Counted from the stretch's first letter, positions 42,993 through 52,227 are shown. The stretch: 64,000 nucleotides of DNA from Cyclobacterium xiamenense (GCF_009467825.1 NZ_WIOK01000006.1:143735-207734), one strand, 5' to 3'. Made by a program: numbers and translations. Notes: generated by a model not told the origin, from the sequence alone.

Positions 42993-43274
42993 CTTGATTA
43001 CATCACGCTCGAAACGTCCGAAAAGGTTGCCTTACTCAAAAAAAATTCTTGCTCCAGGCAACGAAATGCTCGGAATCCAGCGTAATCCGGGGGGGAAGAT
43101 AAAAAAACGGTAGCATTCGTAGAGCAAAAAACGCAGGTTTTTTGGAAAAAAGCAGCGTCGCAGATACGCGCTGTCTGGTGAAATTGCCCGAAAACCACGT
43201 TTGGATGCCCTAGAAAGACCCGTTGAAATACTCCTTAGTTCATTCGTTTTATTTACCTAACCTACCCACAAGAA

Positions 43275-44030
43275 ATGTCACTAAAAAAAGAACTAGAGAA
43301 ACAAGGAAACTGGCTTTTCAAGTACAGGAGTTTTTTACCTCTGGCAATTGTATTTATCGGAACACTAATTCATGTACAGGCAGCAATCAATCCGGATTCA
43401 TTTTTGGTGAAAAATGTATCTTCGAACACGCTTTTGGAAATTACTGCCATATGCACCAGTCTAGTCGGGTTCCTTATTCGCGTATATACCGTCGGACATA
43501 CCCCAAAAAACACCTCCGGAAGAAATACCAAACGGGGGCAGGTGGCGGAATCGCTGAACACAACGGGAATCTATTCCATTGTGCGCCATCCGCTATACCT
43601 GGGTAACTTTTTGATGTGGCTCGGGCCAGCCATGCTAACCGCAAACTTTTGGTTTACCGTCTCTTTTGTGTTTCTTTTTTGGCTGTACTACGAACGAATC
43701 ATGTACGCAGAAGAAAAATTTCTACAGCAAAAGTTCGGAAAAACATATGCCGATTGGGCAGACGGGGTTCCAGCGTTCCTTCCCGCCATCACTACGTTCA
43801 GAAAACCGGTGTACCCGTTTAGCTGGAAGAAAGTGCTAAAAAAAGAAAAAAATGGGCTTTTCGCATTGTTCCTCCTGTTTTGCTTTTTCGATATTTTCGG
43901 AAAATACCTAAGGCAAGATAGCAACTACAATTATTTCCTACTCACCCTATGCCTATTTACCGGATTGCTGTACATGGTACTGAAATACCTCAAAACGCAC
44001 ACGAATAGACTGGATGAAGTCGATCGCTAG
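43275..44030 (+). CDS. isoprenylcysteine carboxyl-methyltransferase-like membrane protein
   Basis: A 251-residue protein with about six hydrophobic helices. The conserved block GIYSIVRHPLYLGNFLMWLG followed by EEKFLQQKFGKTYADW marks the ICMT/PEMT-like group of small membrane methyltransferases that use SAM to modify lipids or lipid-like substrates. The C-terminal extra helices (about 195-240) are more than the minimal ICMT core. In other Bacteroidota these genes are found with lipid A or cell-envelope genes; here there is no such neighbour. The substrate is unknown. Confidence 0.85.
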   Translation: MSLKKELEKQGNWLFKYRSFLPLAIVFIGTLIHVQAAINPDSFLVKNVSSNTLLEITAICTSLVGFLIRVYTVGHTPKNTSGRNTKRGQVAESLNTTGIYSIVRHPLYLGNFLMWLGPAMLTANFWFTVSFVFLFWLYYERIMYAEEKFLQQKFGKTYADWADGVPAFLPAITTFRKPVYPFSWKKVLKKEKNGLFALFLLFCFFDIFGKYLRQDSNYNYFLLTLCLFTGLLYMVLKYLKTHTNRLDEVDR

Positions 44031-44373
44031 TTGGGCTGCCACTTCCCGGGTTCGGGCACTGGGAAACACCGAAAGTATCCTCCTTACCGACGCAACAAAA
44101 CAAGCCAACGCAAAATCATGGCAACGTCAATTCGTACGACTGGTAGGATCAAATCTATCTGGAAATACTCCCCTGACCGAACTGGATCAATGCTCCCTTT
44201 GGCCAATCTCGTTAGGGAGAATAGATTCAGGTAATAGGCCATTGACCTCCACCGCCGGGGCGCACAAAGCTGTCCGGGAGTTTCGTAAAAATAATCTCAA
44301 AAATATTTCAATCCTCAGGCAACGCTTTGGGAAACCAGCGGCGTAATGCGAGTGAAACCAAATCAACAACTAC
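44031..44373. other. 343-bp region without a supported gene
   Basis: One 110-codon frame starts inside the preceding gene (44014-44346), but its composition is poor, it has no motif, and it lacks a ribosome-binding site. I treat the region as leader and promoter space for the outer-membrane-protein operon that starts at 44374. I could not place a convincing -33/-7 pair. Confidence 0.5.
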
Positions 44374-45018
44374 ATGAAAAAGTTACTTCTATTACTATGG
44401 TTCGTCGGAATTACGGCCGGCATTGCCAGCGCACAGGACAGCCCGGAAACCCTTTTCGGTAACAAGGTCTCGGTGGAAAAAATTGGATTTATGGTAGACC
44501 CGGGCTTTCAACTGACCCAGGTTGCAGGTGAGGGCGCGGGATATGCCCTCTTTCGGGCAGGTCTCACCCTCCACGATAAACTGACACTCGGTGGATTCTA
44601 CGGGCAGCTGCTAAACGATATACGGCCTTCCTCCTTCGAAAACGTCCTTCCGGCACAGGCACACATGGACTCCTACCAGGCCGGTGGATTTATCGAATAC
44701 ACCCTTTTTTCCAGCAGACTGGTACACTTCAGCTTCCCGCTTTCAATAGGAGTCGTGGAACTCGAAATTGATCAGGAGGGAAGGGATTTTGATTACGAAG
44801 AAACCAAAACCCTGCTTTTAGAGCCCGGCGCACAACTCGAAATCAACCTGCACCGTTTTGCACGACTGCATGCCGGCCTCGGCTACCGAATAATGGGTGC
44901 AACCTTCCAGGAATCCGCAGGAGTCCCCGAAGCAGGTAACAACCTAACCTTCCAGATCGGACTGAAAATGGGTCTGTTCTCGATTCAAAACTTAAAACAA
45001 AACGAAGCTATCCAATGA
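44374..45018 (+). CDS. outer-membrane beta-barrel protein, paralog A
   Basis: A 214-residue protein: signal peptide (1-21, ending ASAQ) and then amphipathic strands. Clear blocks are TLGGFYGQLLNDIRPSS, AGGFIEYTLFSSRLVHFSFP and LEINLHRFARLHAGLGYRIM. The same blocks recur in the product of the gene at 45499, so the two are paralogs around a lipoprotein gene. It probably forms a small outer-membrane barrel. The stop overlaps the next ATG by 4 bases (ATGA). Function unknown. Confidence 0.8.
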   Translation: MKKLLLLLWFVGITAGIASAQDSPETLFGNKVSVEKIGFMVDPGFQLTQVAGEGAGYALFRAGLTLHDKLTLGGFYGQLLNDIRPSSFENVLPAQAHMDSYQAGGFIEYTLFSSRLVHFSFPLSIGVVELEIDQEGRDFDYEETKTLLLEPGAQLEINLHRFARLHAGLGYRIMGATFQESAGVPEAGNNLTFQIGLKMGLFSIQNLKQNEAIQ

Positions 45019-45446
45019 AACAATTTCCTGTAATTATTTTCATCGTTGGCCTGTTTTCCTGTGACCTCATCGGGGTGGATTCATCCAGCCCGGATGAGCA
45101 ATTGTCTCAAGGAACCATCACTGTCTCAGAGCTGACGGAGACATTGGTAGCTTCCACTGCCGTCAAAATTACCCGGTTCATCGAAGATGGCCGGGACAAA
45201 ACCTCCCGGTTTGAGGAGTTTGTATTCAATTTTAATGCGGACGGTACGGTCGTGGCTACCTCCGAAAGCCAGGTAATTAGCGGAACCTACCGGGTCTTTC
45301 ACGACGACGGAAAAACGGAACTTCGGATGACCTTTCCAGCAAACTCCATCCTGTACGAATTGACCGATGACTGGTACTTCCGGGCCAAATCGGAAAAAGG
45401 CATCCAATTTGACGACAGCGGTGATCAGCTAAGCATCGCCTACTAG
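45015..45446 (+). CDS. hypothetical lipoprotein between the barrel paralogs
   Basis: A 143-residue lipoprotein, MKQFPVIIFIVGLFSC (Cys16), with an acidic/Ser-rich start after the Cys (DSSSPDEQ). The rest is beta-rich with ISGTYRVFHDDGKTEL. This looks like the small lipocalin-like envelope proteins of Bacteroidota but I cannot name a family. It overlaps the first barrel gene by 4 bases and is 52 bp before the second, so all three are likely cotranscribed. Confidence 0.72.
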   Translation: MKQFPVIIFIVGLFSCDLIGVDSSSPDEQLSQGTITVSELTETLVASTAVKITRFIEDGRDKTSRFEEFVFNFNADGTVVATSESQVISGTYRVFHDDGKTELRMTFPANSILYELTDDWYFRAKSEKGIQFDDSGDQLSIAY

Positions 45447-45498
45447 CTTCTTGCTTCCAACCAGTTTAATTAACCACTATATCTTTACTACCAGAACC

Positions 45499-46119
45499 AT
45501 GAACAAAGTCCTTCTTTCCCTTTCTTTCATTTTTAGTGCGATTCTCTACCCCGACTTTCTGTTTGCGCAAAACAGCGAAGAAACCCAAACGGTATTCAAA
45601 GACGGAATCCCACTGAACACAGAAAATCTGGGCGTCTTTATCGCACCCTCACTGGGGTTTACGCAGATGGACGGTGGCACCGCTACCCTTTTGAATCTAA
45701 GGGGTGGCGTTAGCATTCGCAACACCTTCTCCCTGGGGGGCTATTTTGCTACTTCTGTCAATGACATCCGCCCACAAAGCGAGGTAGTACCAGATGTGTA
45801 CATGGACTACTGGTCCCTGGGTGGTTTTGTGGAATATACCTGGAACGCATCCAAGCTCGTGCACGTAACCTTTCCCCTCTACCTCGGATACGGTGAGGTT
45901 CAAATGGACAACGAACTCGGAAACGCCGGGCTGGGCGAAGCAAATTTCTTTCAGATCGAACCTACTGCTTTGCTTGAGATCAACCTGCACCGCTTGCTCG
46001 GCTTGAACCTGGGTGTGGGCTATCGGATGCTGGGAAACATGAGCTACCGGAATTTCGACCAATCGGATATGGACGGCTTGACCGGCTACGTGGGATTGAA
46101 ATGGAAGGTATTTCAGTAA
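45499..46119 (+). CDS. outer-membrane beta-barrel protein, paralog B
   Basis: A 206-residue protein started at the ATG at 45499, with a signal peptide (MNKVLLSLSFIFSAILY...LFAQ); 16 in-frame codons upstream carry no signal. It matches paralog A block by block: LGGYFATSVNDIRPQS, LGGFVEYTWNASKLVHVTFP and LEINLHRLLGLNLGVGYRML. It probably arose by tandem duplication. An intrinsic terminator follows 40 bp after the stop, closing the three-gene unit. Confidence 0.8.
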   Translation: MNKVLLSLSFIFSAILYPDFLFAQNSEETQTVFKDGIPLNTENLGVFIAPSLGFTQMDGGTATLLNLRGGVSIRNTFSLGGYFATSVNDIRPQSEVVPDVYMDYWSLGGFVEYTWNASKLVHVTFPLYLGYGEVQMDNELGNAGLGEANFFQIEPTALLEINLHRLLGLNLGVGYRMLGNMSYRNFDQSDMDGLTGYVGLKWKVFQ

Positions 46120-46158
46120 TCCAATTCCAAAATCAACAATTGGACGCATCTTTCTTCT

Positions 46159-46200
46159 GGGGAAACGGGAAAAGCACCTTCCGGTTTCCCCTCGTTTTTT
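46159..46200 (+). terminator. intrinsic terminator of the outer-membrane-protein operon
   Basis: GGGGAAAC (46159-46166) and GTTTCCCC (46184-46191), extended by a GG/CC pair next to a bulge, form the stem. TCG and a run of six T (46195-46200) follow. Confidence 0.75.
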
Positions 46201-46337
46201 GCGTATTGAAGGTTCTGCGAAGCTTCGATCCTAGCCCTCTGGAAAGGGCTTTAACAGATGCACCCGAAAAAGCGGCACTGCAGCCACAATATTTTGTGGA
46301 GACTTCAAGTTTTACGTAAGAACAGCCGCCGAAACAC

Positions 46338-46943
46338 ATGCAACTCGATACCCTTTCCGCCATGCCACCCGATTCGTCCAGCCTGGAAATACGTTGGTTT
46401 TTTTCAAAACCTGTTCCCGAATTGAAGGCCTTTGTGCTGGCAGCCTTTCGTTTGAAGCCGCTGCCGGAAATACGAACGGATGTGTACTACCCCATTCCCG
46501 GCAGGGAGGATCTGGGATTAAAAACCCGCGAGGGTGAAAACGAGCTAAAGAAACGAAGGCAATCCGGACTTCCTCTTTTTTTCCACGATTCGCAGGCCGG
46601 TTACCTGGAAATTTGGGACAAATGGGTGGTGGAAAATGGAATCGAGCAGGAGGGGTACCTGAATTCAATTTCCATCCGGAAAAAACGATGGGCCCTAAAA
46701 TTCACCCTGTCTGAAACCGGCGCATGGGAAGTGCATCCGTATGAAAGCTACCTGCCTCGGGGAATTCAGATGGAGTACACTGCGCTAAGCTGGCGGGACT
46801 GTGCGTATTTTACCTTTGGCTTGGAAGGATTTGGCAGCGTCGGTCAGGCAGAGGTAGAACAATTCCTTGCCCTGGTGCCCCCTTGCTCCGAACTGTCCCT
46901 TGACCATTCATCGGGCTATCCTGCCTGGATTTTTCGCCTGTAG
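46338..46943 (+). CDS. hypothetical protein, CYTH-like (tentative)
   Basis: A 201-residue cytoplasmic protein. The start SSLEIRWFFSKPVPEL and the charged run TDVYYPIPGREDLGLKTREG with ELKKRRQ resemble the first strands of the CYTH (triphosphate tunnel) fold, where alternating E/R/K side chains line the tunnel. The later part (LSWRDCAYFTFGLEGFGS) fits the last strands. The textbook ExExK is not exact (LEIRW), so enzyme activity is uncertain. Candidate polyphosphate or thiamine-triphosphate type function, unproven. Confidence 0.5.
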   Translation: MQLDTLSAMPPDSSSLEIRWFFSKPVPELKAFVLAAFRLKPLPEIRTDVYYPIPGREDLGLKTREGENELKKRRQSGLPLFFHDSQAGYLEIWDKWVVENGIEQEGYLNSISIRKKRWALKFTLSETGAWEVHPYESYLPRGIQMEYTALSWRDCAYFTFGLEGFGSVGQAEVEQFLALVPPCSELSLDHSSGYPAWIFRL

Positions 46944-46994
46944 CTTTGTTTTTTGCGCATCTCGGGAGCTAGCGTAGCGCTTCCTTTTTGAAAA

Positions 46995-47204
46995 TTAGGG
47001 AAATGGCCTTTCTGCGTTGCGCTTTTTTTTGTCCCCGGCCAGCAGGACTTTCGCATGCGTGTTTTGCCTGGTCTTCGGGATGGTGGATCCGGTCTGTTTT
47101 TCCCGGCCCACTCGCTCGTATACCCGGCGGACGCTGGCTGTCTCCATCTCCCATACTATAGCCAAAACTTCCAGTTCTGCACCGTTCGGTCTGTCTAGCC
47201 TCAT
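46995..47204 (-). pseudogene. decayed BlaI/MecI-type repressor remnant
   Basis: A 69-codon frame begins MRLDRPNGAELEVLAIVWEM, which matches the winged-helix start of BlaI/MecI/CopY repressors (GxAELEVLxxLW). It continues TASVRRVYERVGREKQTGST. It then becomes worn (IPKTRQNTHAKVLL where TTLKTMQxMHEKGLL is expected) and stops at residue 69, whereas intact BlaI has about 120 residues and a dimerisation region. No BlaR1/M56 peptidase is nearby. Upstream lies a palindromic TTTCG-tag-CGAAA (47271-47283), perhaps its old operator. Confidence 0.6.
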
Positions 47205-47343
47205 TTTATACGATTTATTTCGCAGGCAATACACACAACTCATCTCGTATTTCGAACGACATACAATTATTTTCGTAGCGAAATAGATGAAAAATTCCTG
47301 CAAATTGATTTTTCCTTAAGGTCGTCCTTCCGTATTTTGCGGC

Positions 47344-48096
47344 ATGTGTCTGATATCTTTTAGTTGGAATGCCCATCCAAAATACCGATTGATTTTGGTA
47401 GCCAATCGTGACGAGTACTTCAATCGCCCTACGCAATCCCTGCATCAGTGGGAAAGCGGCATCTATGCCGGCAAAGACCTGAAGGAAGGCGGTACCTGGC
47501 TGGGTTTTCATCCCTCCGGAAGGTTTGCGGCCCTGACCAATTACCGGGATATTCGTAACGAGATTCCGCGCCAACGATCCAGAGGTGAATTGGTTACCGG
47601 GTTTCTGACTAGTAGCGAAGGTCCGAAAGACTATTTGAAAAAGGTAGAAGCGATTCAAGACGAATACAACGGATTTAACTTGCTCGTAGCCGATATGGAA
47701 AACCTGTACGTATTGTCCAACTATGGCAAGGGCATTGAACTGGTAGACCCTGGCGTCCATGCGATTTCAAATGCCTTGCTTGACAGTCCCTGGCCGAAGG
47801 TAACGAAGGCCAGGAGTCAGTTTCAGGAGTTGCTGGCAAAAAAGATGCCGGAAATGGACGATTTGCAGGGGCTGCTGCAGTCTACCGAATTGGCAGCGGA
47901 GGAACAGCTGCCTGCCACGGGATTAACGCAGGAATTGGAAAAGGCGGTTTCGGCGCAGTTTATCCGGGTAGACGACTATTACGGAACGGTCAATACCTCG
48001 GCCTTGCTGTGGGATCGGCTAGGCGAGGTCCGGTTACGAGAGGTGCGCACCGTTCCGGAACGAGAGGTAACGGAATGTGCCTTTCGCCTTTATTAG
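47344..48096 (+). CDS. NRDE-family protein (Ntn-hydrolase-like)
   Basis: A 250-residue protein of the NRDE (TANGO2-like) family. The second residue is Cys, the presumed N-terminal nucleophile (MCLISFSWNAH). The family name motif is present as VANRDEYFNRP near residue 18. GGTWLGFHPSGRFAALTNYR and DYYGTVNTSALLW are also conserved. TANGO2-like proteins are linked to acyl-CoA or heme handling in eukaryotes; the bacterial role is open. YpdA follows 43 bp downstream on the same strand. Confidence 0.92.
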   Translation: MCLISFSWNAHPKYRLILVANRDEYFNRPTQSLHQWESGIYAGKDLKEGGTWLGFHPSGRFAALTNYRDIRNEIPRQRSRGELVTGFLTSSEGPKDYLKKVEAIQDEYNGFNLLVADMENLYVLSNYGKGIELVDPGVHAISNALLDSPWPKVTKARSQFQELLAKKMPEMDDLQGLLQSTELAAEEQLPATGLTQELEKAVSAQFIRVDDYYGTVNTSALLWDRLGEVRLREVRTVPEREVTECAFRLY

Positions 48097-48139
48097 TGGT
48101 ATACCGGAACTATGCGTTCCATTTCCTGTTTGTATGTAT

Positions 48140-49129
48140 ATGAAAAAGTTGGAGTTACTGATAATCGGCGCCGGGCCGATCGGATTGGCCTGCGGGATTG
48201 AAGCCCAAAAAAAAGGCCTAAATTACCTGATCATCGAAAAAGGGGTGCTGACCAATTCGATTTTTAACTATCCGGTGAACATGACTTTTTTTTCCACCTC
48301 GGAAAAACTGGAAATGGGAGATATTCCTTTTATGTCCATCGCAAACAAGCCTACCCGGCCTGAGGCGCTGGAATACTACCGGCGAATCGTCCGGCATTAT
48401 GGGCTGTTAATCCACTTGTATGAGGAGGTGCAAACATTGGAAAAAACCGGGGAAAGCTTTTTGGTACATACCTCGAAAGGAACCTATTTGGCCGAAAAGC
48501 TGGTGGTAGCCACCGGTTTTTACGATTTGCCCAATACCATGAATGTGCCCGGGGAAGACCTTCCGAAAGTAACCCATTATTACAAAGAACCATGGCCCTA
48601 TATCGGGCAGAAAATAATCGTGGTCGGAGGAGGAAACTCTGCAGTGGACGTTGCCCTGGAAACCTGGCGTAAAGGTGCGGAGGTAACCATGGTCGTGATG
48701 AAGCCCCAAATTGATCAAACAGTTAAATACTGGGTCTTGCCAGATATCGAAAACCGGATCAAGGAAGGTTCCATTAAGGGGTATTTCAGTACCACGATCA
48801 AAGAAATTCGGGAAAATGAAGTCCTCCTGCAGACGCCTGAAGGAGAGGTGTCGGTAGCAAACGATTTTGTATTGGCCATGACGGGATACAAACCAAATTT
48901 TGCCCTATTGGACCAATTGGGCGTGCAACTCAGCTTGGACGAAAAGCGTCAGCCTTGCTACGATGCGGAGAGCCAGGAATCCAATGTGCCCGGGCTTTAC
49001 CTTGCCGGAGTGGTGTGTGGTGGATTAAATACCCGGGAGTTTTTTATTGAAAACACCATCGTCCATGCCCAATCCATCATAGCGGATATCGTGAAAAAAA
49101 AGCAAACGCCTTCAGGCGTAGAAAAGTAA
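48140..49129 (+). CDS. ypdA: YpdA-type flavoprotein, putative bacillithiol disulfide reductase
   Basis: A 329-residue NAD(P)H-flavin reductase started at the ATG at 48140 (another ATG two codons before). The FAD motif is G10-AGPIG15 (LLIIGAGPIGLACG) and the NADPH motif is VVGGGNSAVDVAL. The CATGFYDLPNTM-like segment (here VATGFYDLPNTM) and GYKPNFALLDQ, with AGVVCGGLNTREFF at the end, mark the YpdA group. In Firmicutes YpdA reduces oxidised bacillithiol with NADPH. The same role is plausible here if the cell makes bacillithiol, but this window has no bacillithiol synthesis gene to test it. Confidence 0.9.
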   Translation: MKKLELLIIGAGPIGLACGIEAQKKGLNYLIIEKGVLTNSIFNYPVNMTFFSTSEKLEMGDIPFMSIANKPTRPEALEYYRRIVRHYGLLIHLYEEVQTLEKTGESFLVHTSKGTYLAEKLVVATGFYDLPNTMNVPGEDLPKVTHYYKEPWPYIGQKIIVVGGGNSAVDVALETWRKGAEVTMVVMKPQIDQTVKYWVLPDIENRIKEGSIKGYFSTTIKEIRENEVLLQTPEGEVSVANDFVLAMTGYKPNFALLDQLGVQLSLDEKRQPCYDAESQESNVPGLYLAGVVCGGLNTREFFIENTIVHAQSIIADIVKKKQTPSGVEK

Positions 49130-49137
49130 CGCATTGA

Positions 49138-50058
49138 TTAGCGTTTCCGGGAATCCGGATGGGTGTCGGGATGTACCTTATCCTGGTGCAATAGTACCGT
49201 GGATGTGGGGTAAGCAATGCGTATATTGTCCTCAGGTCCGAGTTTTTCGAGGATACTTTCCGTGATGGCGTGTTCAAACATCCGCCTTTTTTTTGGGTCG
49301 CAGAGGTAGCGCATGGAAAGCTGAATTCCCCGTTCGGTGATTTTAGTAAAGATCATGGGGGTAAATTGCTTGTACACGATGAGGTGGTCCTGCTTGGCTT
49401 TCTTAAAAACTTTTTCTGCTAACCGTAGATCCTCTTTCAAGTGCTCGTTCAGAATGTCCAGCAAAATGGCTTTTGCTTTTTTGAAATCACTTCGAAGGGT
49501 GATGTAAATCTTTTGCTCGTTCCAGATGTAGTTGAAACCCGTTGAATAATTGGCCTGGGCGTCCAAAAACACTTTTCCATTGGGCACGTGGATCACCCGG
49601 CCGGTACTTTGGTCGGCTTCCACCCAATTGCCGATTTCCAGCAATGAAAACTGAAAAAGACGTAAATCGATCACGTCCCCCTGCACCTCGCCTATTTGAA
49701 TCCGGTCACCTACATCAAAGGGCTTGCGCAGGTAGATAAAGGCCCATCCGGCAATATTGACAAATATATCTTTCAATGCGATGGCAATGCCTGCGGACAA
49801 TAGCCCAAAAAACGTGGTAACGGACTGAAAATTATTGATCCAGAGGTTGCCAATGATCAGAATCCCGATGATAAAGGAGGTGTATTCGATGACTTTTCTC
49901 CAGTGATACTGCCTCCTGAGTTCTACGGCATCACCCCGGTAGATCAGCCGTACGGAAACCTTGTTGATGAGCCACATGATAAATACGATCAGCAGGGTCT
50001 GGAGAATCCTGTTTCGCAGCGTGGTGTCAATATCAAAGTTCAGGAAATTGTCAAACAT
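49138..50058 (-). CDS. mechanosensitive channel, MscS family (second copy)
   Basis: A 306-residue MscS-type channel with N-terminal helices (about 18-37, 55-78 and 82-104), then ALKDIFVNIAGWAFIYLRKP and FDVGDRIQIGEVQGDVIDL. The beta domain with VIHVPNGKVFLDAQANYS and the C-terminal alpha/beta part follow. It differs from the protein encoded at 33.6 kb in the pore segment (AGIAIALKDIFVNI in place of GLALQGSLANF), so the two are not recent duplicates. It faces YpdA, with stops 8 bp apart. Confidence 0.92.
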   Translation of the reverse strand: MFDNFLNFDIDTTLRNRILQTLLIVFIMWLINKVSVRLIYRGDAVELRRQYHWRKVIEYTSFIIGILIIGNLWINNFQSVTTFFGLLSAGIAIALKDIFVNIAGWAFIYLRKPFDVGDRIQIGEVQGDVIDLRLFQFSLLEIGNWVEADQSTGRVIHVPNGKVFLDAQANYSTGFNYIWNEQKIYITLRSDFKKAKAILLDILNEHLKEDLRLAEKVFKKAKQDHLIVYKQFTPMIFTKITERGIQLSMRYLCDPKKRRMFEHAITESILEKLGPEDNIRIAYPTSTVLLHQDKVHPDTHPDSRKR

Positions 50059-50123
50059 GGCGGTTCACTAAAGAAAGTCAAACTAGGCAAATATATGGCA
50101 ATAATTCAACGCCTGGGAAGGAA

Positions 50124-51044
50124 TTATTTTGGAGATTTGGGTTTTCGGTTGCCAAGCCATACCCCCAGAATGACGGCAAGAATTCCCAGGTAATGGAACG
50201 GAAACAATCGTTCCCCGTCGAGGACTCCCCAAAACAGCGCTACCATAGGTACCAGATAGGTTACCGAACTGGCAAAAACCGGGGTAACAAGTTTCACCAT
50301 GGCGTTAAAGAGCACCAGGGCAGCGGCGGTGCCAACGATTCCCAATGCGGCGACGTATCCCGCCGCTTTCCAGGCCCCTTCGACGTGTAGCAGTTTGAAG
50401 GAAAAGTCCGTAAACCCCCACAAATAGATTGCCGCAAGGGGCAATACCATCATGAGCGAAACGGAAGTAATCCCTTTCGCTTCGATTTCCTGAACCCGAA
50501 ATTTGATAATGTTTACATTGAGTCCGTAACAAATGGTGGCTGCTACCACGAGTAATCCGTACAGATTCATGGTCGAGAACAGTTCCGTGCCGGTACCTTC
50601 GCCTCCCGCCACGACCAGGATTCCGACTCCGACGAAGGCGATCAGCAAGCCAATGGCATTTCTTAGCGTAATCCGTGCCTGAAAGAAAAAGGCACCAACC
50701 GCCACCACCATCAAGGGGGTAAGGGCATTGATCACACCGGCCAGGGAACTGGAAAGATTGGTCTGGGCAGTAGCAAAGAGAAATGCGGGAATAAAACTAC
50801 CGACAAAACCAATGGTCAGTAGGTAAGTCAATTGCTTTTTTTGTAACAATTTGATCTGAGGTATGGCAAAAGGAAGCAGCACCGTCCCCGCCATCACGAT
50901 CCGAAATGCCCCCACTTCGCCGGCAGAAAACACCAAAAGGGCTTTTTTAATCAAAATAAACGAACTTCCCCAGATTAATGCCAGCAATACCAGCATTGCC
51001 CACTGTTTTAACTGGCTTTCACTGGTGGCATCAGGCATGTACAA
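50124..51044 (-). CDS. DMT-superfamily (EamA) transporter
   Basis: A 306-residue membrane protein with ten predicted helices in two EamA repeats (about 15-150 and 165-300): MLVLLALIWGSSFILIKKALL at the start of the first and an AALGIVGTAAALVLF block late in the second. It is a metabolite exporter or importer of unknown substrate. The gene follows dusB by 45 bp on the same strand and may be cotranscribed. Confidence 0.9.
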   Translation of the reverse strand: MYMPDATSESQLKQWAMLVLLALIWGSSFILIKKALLVFSAGEVGAFRIVMAGTVLLPFAIPQIKLLQKKQLTYLLTIGFVGSFIPAFLFATAQTNLSSSLAGVINALTPLMVVAVGAFFFQARITLRNAIGLLIAFVGVGILVVAGGEGTGTELFSTMNLYGLLVVAATICYGLNVNIIKFRVQEIEAKGITSVSLMMVLPLAAIYLWGFTDFSFKLLHVEGAWKAAGYVAALGIVGTAAALVLFNAMVKLVTPVFASSVTYLVPMVALFWGVLDGERLFPFHYLGILAVILGVWLGNRKPKSPK

Positions 51045-51089
51045 GCGGGTTCGATTTCACGGGCAGCTATTTTTCAGGAAAACGTAGGT

Positions 51090-52079
51090 TTACAATTCTG
51101 CATCAGTAAATACCCGTGCTATTTCTTCCAGAAGTTCGCAGGTCTCGGCATAGGATTCATTGGTGACCAAAGCGGTGCGGTACGGTTTGAAATGGGGAAG
51201 ACCCCTGAAATAATTCGTATAATGCCTGCGCATTTCGAGCAAGCCTAATTTCTCGCCTTTCCATTCCACGGAAAAATCCAAATGCCTTTTGGCTACCCTG
51301 ACACGTTCTTCCAGATCCGGCCCTTCCAGCAGCTGACCGGTAGCAAAATAATGCTTGATTTCATTGAAAATCCAGGGATAGCCGATAGCCGCTCGTCCGA
51401 TCATGATACCGTCCACACCGTACCGTTCGCGGTAGCTTTTCGCTTTTTCCGGGCTGTCTACGTCTCCATTACCAAATACCGGAATAGTAATTCGTGGATT
51501 GCTTTTGACGGCTGACAGGTATTCCCAATTGGCTTCGCCTTTGTACATCTGCTTTCGCGTCCGGGCGTGTATGCTGATGGCTTGTATGCCCACATCCTGC
51601 AATCGCTCGGTAACTTCCTCTATCCGAATGGTGTTTTCATCCCAGCCCAATCTGGTTTTAACAGTGACGGGAATGGAAACGGCCTTTACGATCTCGGCGG
51701 TCATGGACACCATTTTGTCGATGTCCAGCAAAATCCCTGCCCCTGCCCCTTTGCAAGCTACCTTATTTACCGGGCAGCCATAGTTGATATCCAATATGTC
51801 GGGTCCGGCTGCTTCTGCAATTGCCGCAGCCTCTCTCATGGAAGCGATTTCATTCCCAAATATTTGGATCCCTATAGGTTTTTCGTAGTCGTAAATATCT
51901 AACTTTTGGACGGATTTGGCTGCATCCCGAATCAGTCCTTCCGAACTTATAAACTCCGTATACATGAGATCCGCCCCATTGGCTTTACACACGGCCCGAA
52001 ACGGCGGATCGCTTACATCCTCCATGGGGGCCAGCAAGAGTGGGAATTCCCCCAGATTCAAATCTCCGATTTTAATCAC
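51090..52079 (-). CDS. dusB: tRNA-dihydrouridine synthase, DusB type
   Basis: A 329-residue FMN enzyme that reduces uridine to dihydrouridine in tRNA using NADPH. The N-terminal ELLLAPMEDVSDPPFR-like block (LLLAPMEDVSDPPFR), the catalytic Cys102 in NYGCPVNKVACKGAGAG, TVKTRLGWDENT, ISIHARTRKQMYKG and IMIGRAAIGYPWIF are all present. The overall length and the C-terminal helical part fit DusB. Cytoplasmic; first gene of a unit with the EamA transporter. Confidence 0.94.
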   Translation of the reverse strand: MIKIGDLNLGEFPLLLAPMEDVSDPPFRAVCKANGADLMYTEFISSEGLIRDAAKSVQKLDIYDYEKPIGIQIFGNEIASMREAAAIAEAAGPDILDINYGCPVNKVACKGAGAGILLDIDKMVSMTAEIVKAVSIPVTVKTRLGWDENTIRIEEVTERLQDVGIQAISIHARTRKQMYKGEANWEYLSAVKSNPRITIPVFGNGDVDSPEKAKSYRERYGVDGIMIGRAAIGYPWIFNEIKHYFATGQLLEGPDLEERVRVAKRHLDFSVEWKGEKLGLLEMRRHYTNYFRGLPHFKPYRTALVTNESYAETCELLEEIARVFTDAEL

Positions 52080-52227
52080 GCGCTAAAATTTTATGCAAAA
52101 ATGAGTGTTTTTCCTTGAAAATCAATACCGTTAGCCGTTATTCGGGCATTTTTCCGGTACTTAATTTACACGCAAATCACTAAACCGGCTTGTGGTACAG
52201 GCTATTTCATGTAAATTTAAGCTGTCT

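Noticed and set aside
44014..44346. 110-codon plus-strand frame
   Set aside because: It starts inside the preceding gene and its residues show no signal, motif or strand pattern.
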